Assembly (NCBI GenBank): GCA_029931905.1
Contig: JAOZRH010000108.1
Span: 1 to 7,049 of the forward strand
Direction: 5' to 3'
Source: Fidelibacterota bacterium
Lineage (GTDB): Bacteria; Fidelibacterota; Fidelibacteria; Fidelibacterales; Fidelibacteraceae
Length of the DNA: 7,049 nt
Notes under the pieces: model-generated
Seen by the model: only the letters and a program-made list of their open reading frames with translations
Database searches by the model: none
Told to the model about the DNA's origin: nothing
Made by a program: the position numbers and the translations under genes
Part shown: one piece after another, positions 5,925-7,049 of the stretch
Numbering within the stretch: position 1 is the stretch's first letter
How the letters are laid out: each line of letters begins with the position of its first letter

Positions 5925-7049
5925 TCACGAAACAACAAAGTCATCTTCAACATACCAATAATTAATTCCTGCGGGGGTTCCACCAGAATAATTAATTAGA
6001 AAATAACTAGTATAATCATAAATTAATTCAGTAGTTAAAGTTGACGTGACGTGATTTTCATGAAAGATTGCAAGATTCCGATAATAGGATGCAATATTAT
6101 TAAATGATATTTCTAATTTAGTTTCATCAAATGAAAAAGAAACATCATACTGTGAATCTCCTGTCGAATTAGATAAAATTAAATTAACATGGTGATCAAA
6201 TAAATCCCAATTATTGTGAAATAAAGTATTAGTTGTTAATAAATGTCTAAAAAGAGACTTAAAGAAAACATTTACTATTTCATTGTTTTTATACCAATTA
6301 AAATCATATTTGGTATGCGAATGATTTCTAAGAGAGTAAAAAAGTTTCTCTAATATATTTTCAACATAATCTTTAAACGATTTCGAATTTAAAAAAGTAT
6401 CAATCTTCTCTATAAAATATAAATTAAAAATAAATTTGGTAATAGTATAAGAATGATTAAGAGTTACCAAATAAGTATTATTGACGTATGTTTCTAAATA
6501 TGTTTTAATGTTTGATAAATTTCCAGAATTTGAAACTTGTGAAAGATAATACTCATATGAATTAATATCTAAAGAATAATCTATTTCAGTTTTTAGAAAA
6601 TTTTCTACAAAGTTTTTAATAATATATGGAACATTATTTAAAAACTTGAACGGCGAGAATTTGTAATAGAATAAAAGAAATAAATATTCTTTAATATTTG
6701 CTGAAGTTACTTTATCCCGATAATCTTTGATTATTTTCTCTTCGATACCAATCAAAGTTTGAACTATTGACTGGTCAAAATAATCTTGTTTATTTGAAAG
6801 ATCTTTTGTTATTTCTACAGCTAATATATTTGTAAGTGCTGTGTTAGTAAGTTGACAAAGTTCAAAAACCGGATCAGAAATGTAAATATCGGAAAATTCA
6901 TCAAATATATCTTTAATTTTTTCAACTTCTGGTGAAATATCTGCAGCGACTAAATCTATCACATTGTTTGAAACTTCGGGATATTGATAAATTGTTTTAA
7001 AAATTAAATCACAGATGTTTTTAGAAATATCAGATAAATTCGCCGTTAA
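5925..7049 (-). CDS. Unrecognised phage protein, C-terminal part; start beyond the right edge
   Basis: At least 374 residues are encoded. A GTG at 6962 would give 345 residues, but the frame stays open for 29 more codons to the window edge (residues such as ANLSDISKNICDLIFKTI), with no ribosome site at 6962, so the true start most likely lies outside. I recognise no domain, catalytic motif, signal peptide or clear membrane helix. The protein is rich in Asn, Tyr, Phe, Ile and Lys, mostly helical by eye, with a more beta-like and aromatic C-terminal stretch ending NYWYVEDDFVVS. It ends at TGA 5927-5925, 147 bases before the helicase start, with a terminator in between. It may be a replication partner of the helicase or a virion component; the context does not decide. 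Confidence 0.75.
   Translation of the reverse strand, partial: LTANLSDISKNICDLIFKTIYQYPEVSNNVIDLVAADISPEVEKIKDIFDEFSDIYISDPVFELCQLTNTALTNILAVEITKDLSNKQDYFDQSIVQTLIGIEEKIIKDYRDKVTSANIKEYLFLLFYYKFSPFKFLNNVPYIIKNFVENFLKTEIDYSLDINSYEYYLSQVSNSGNLSNIKTYLETYVNNTYLVTLNHSYTITKFIFNLYFIEKIDTFLNSKSFKDYVENILEKLFYSLRNHSHTKYDFNWYKNNEIVNVFFKSLFRHLLTTNTLFHNNWDLFDHHVNLILSNSTGDSQYDVSFSFDETKLEISFNNIASYYRNLAIFHENHVTSTLTTELIYDYTSYFLINYSGGTPAGINYWYVEDDFVVS

Overview
The window is strongly AT-rich and looks like part of a large tailed-phage (T4-like myovirus) genome. All genes read on the minus strand, are tightly packed, and several are followed by intrinsic terminators. Two hallmark phage proteins can be recognised from sequence: a DnaB/gp41-type replicative helicase and a gp20-type portal vertex protein. 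No host can be named, and ordinary stop codon use (TAA, TAG and TGA all terminate genes) gives no sign of recoding.

Layout in the direction of transcription, right to left. An unrecognised gene runs in from beyond the right edge and stops at 5925, followed by a terminator (about 5810-5839). The helicase exon 1 follows (5778-4585), then a group I intron (4584-3328) that carries an HNH homing endonuclease gene in its P8 loop, then helicase exon 2 (3327-2707). Two hairpins follow, the second a good terminator (2611-2645). Next come an 81-residue acidic protein (2543-2298), a terminator (2266-2294), and a 134-residue protein with an N-terminal membrane segment (2249-1845). Portal exon 1 (1838-449) comes last, and at 448 a second group I intron starts and runs off the left edge. 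The start of another endonuclease reading frame is visible inside that intron.

The main discovery is a pair of sibling mobile introns. Each breaks a conserved part of an essential phage gene: the helicase is cut inside Walker B, between Asp398 and Tyr399, and the portal is cut in its conserved C-terminal part. For both, the 5' splice site can be placed by a perfect P1 pairing between exon and internal guide ending in the required U.G pair. The helicase intron also shows P3, P4, P7, P8 and P9 and a terminal G. The two introns share an exactly identical 51-base core, while neighbouring helices differ by compensating changes (P3, P4 and a small hairpin after P7). That is good evidence that both are folded ribozymes of the td/SPO1-like IA2 type and that they spread from one source. 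Their endonucleases also look related at the N terminus. The left one has no clear ATG start and may be frameshifted.

If both introns splice, the helicase becomes a continuous protein of 604 residues, and the portal continues beyond the left edge. Without splicing, each protein would end two residues into its intron.
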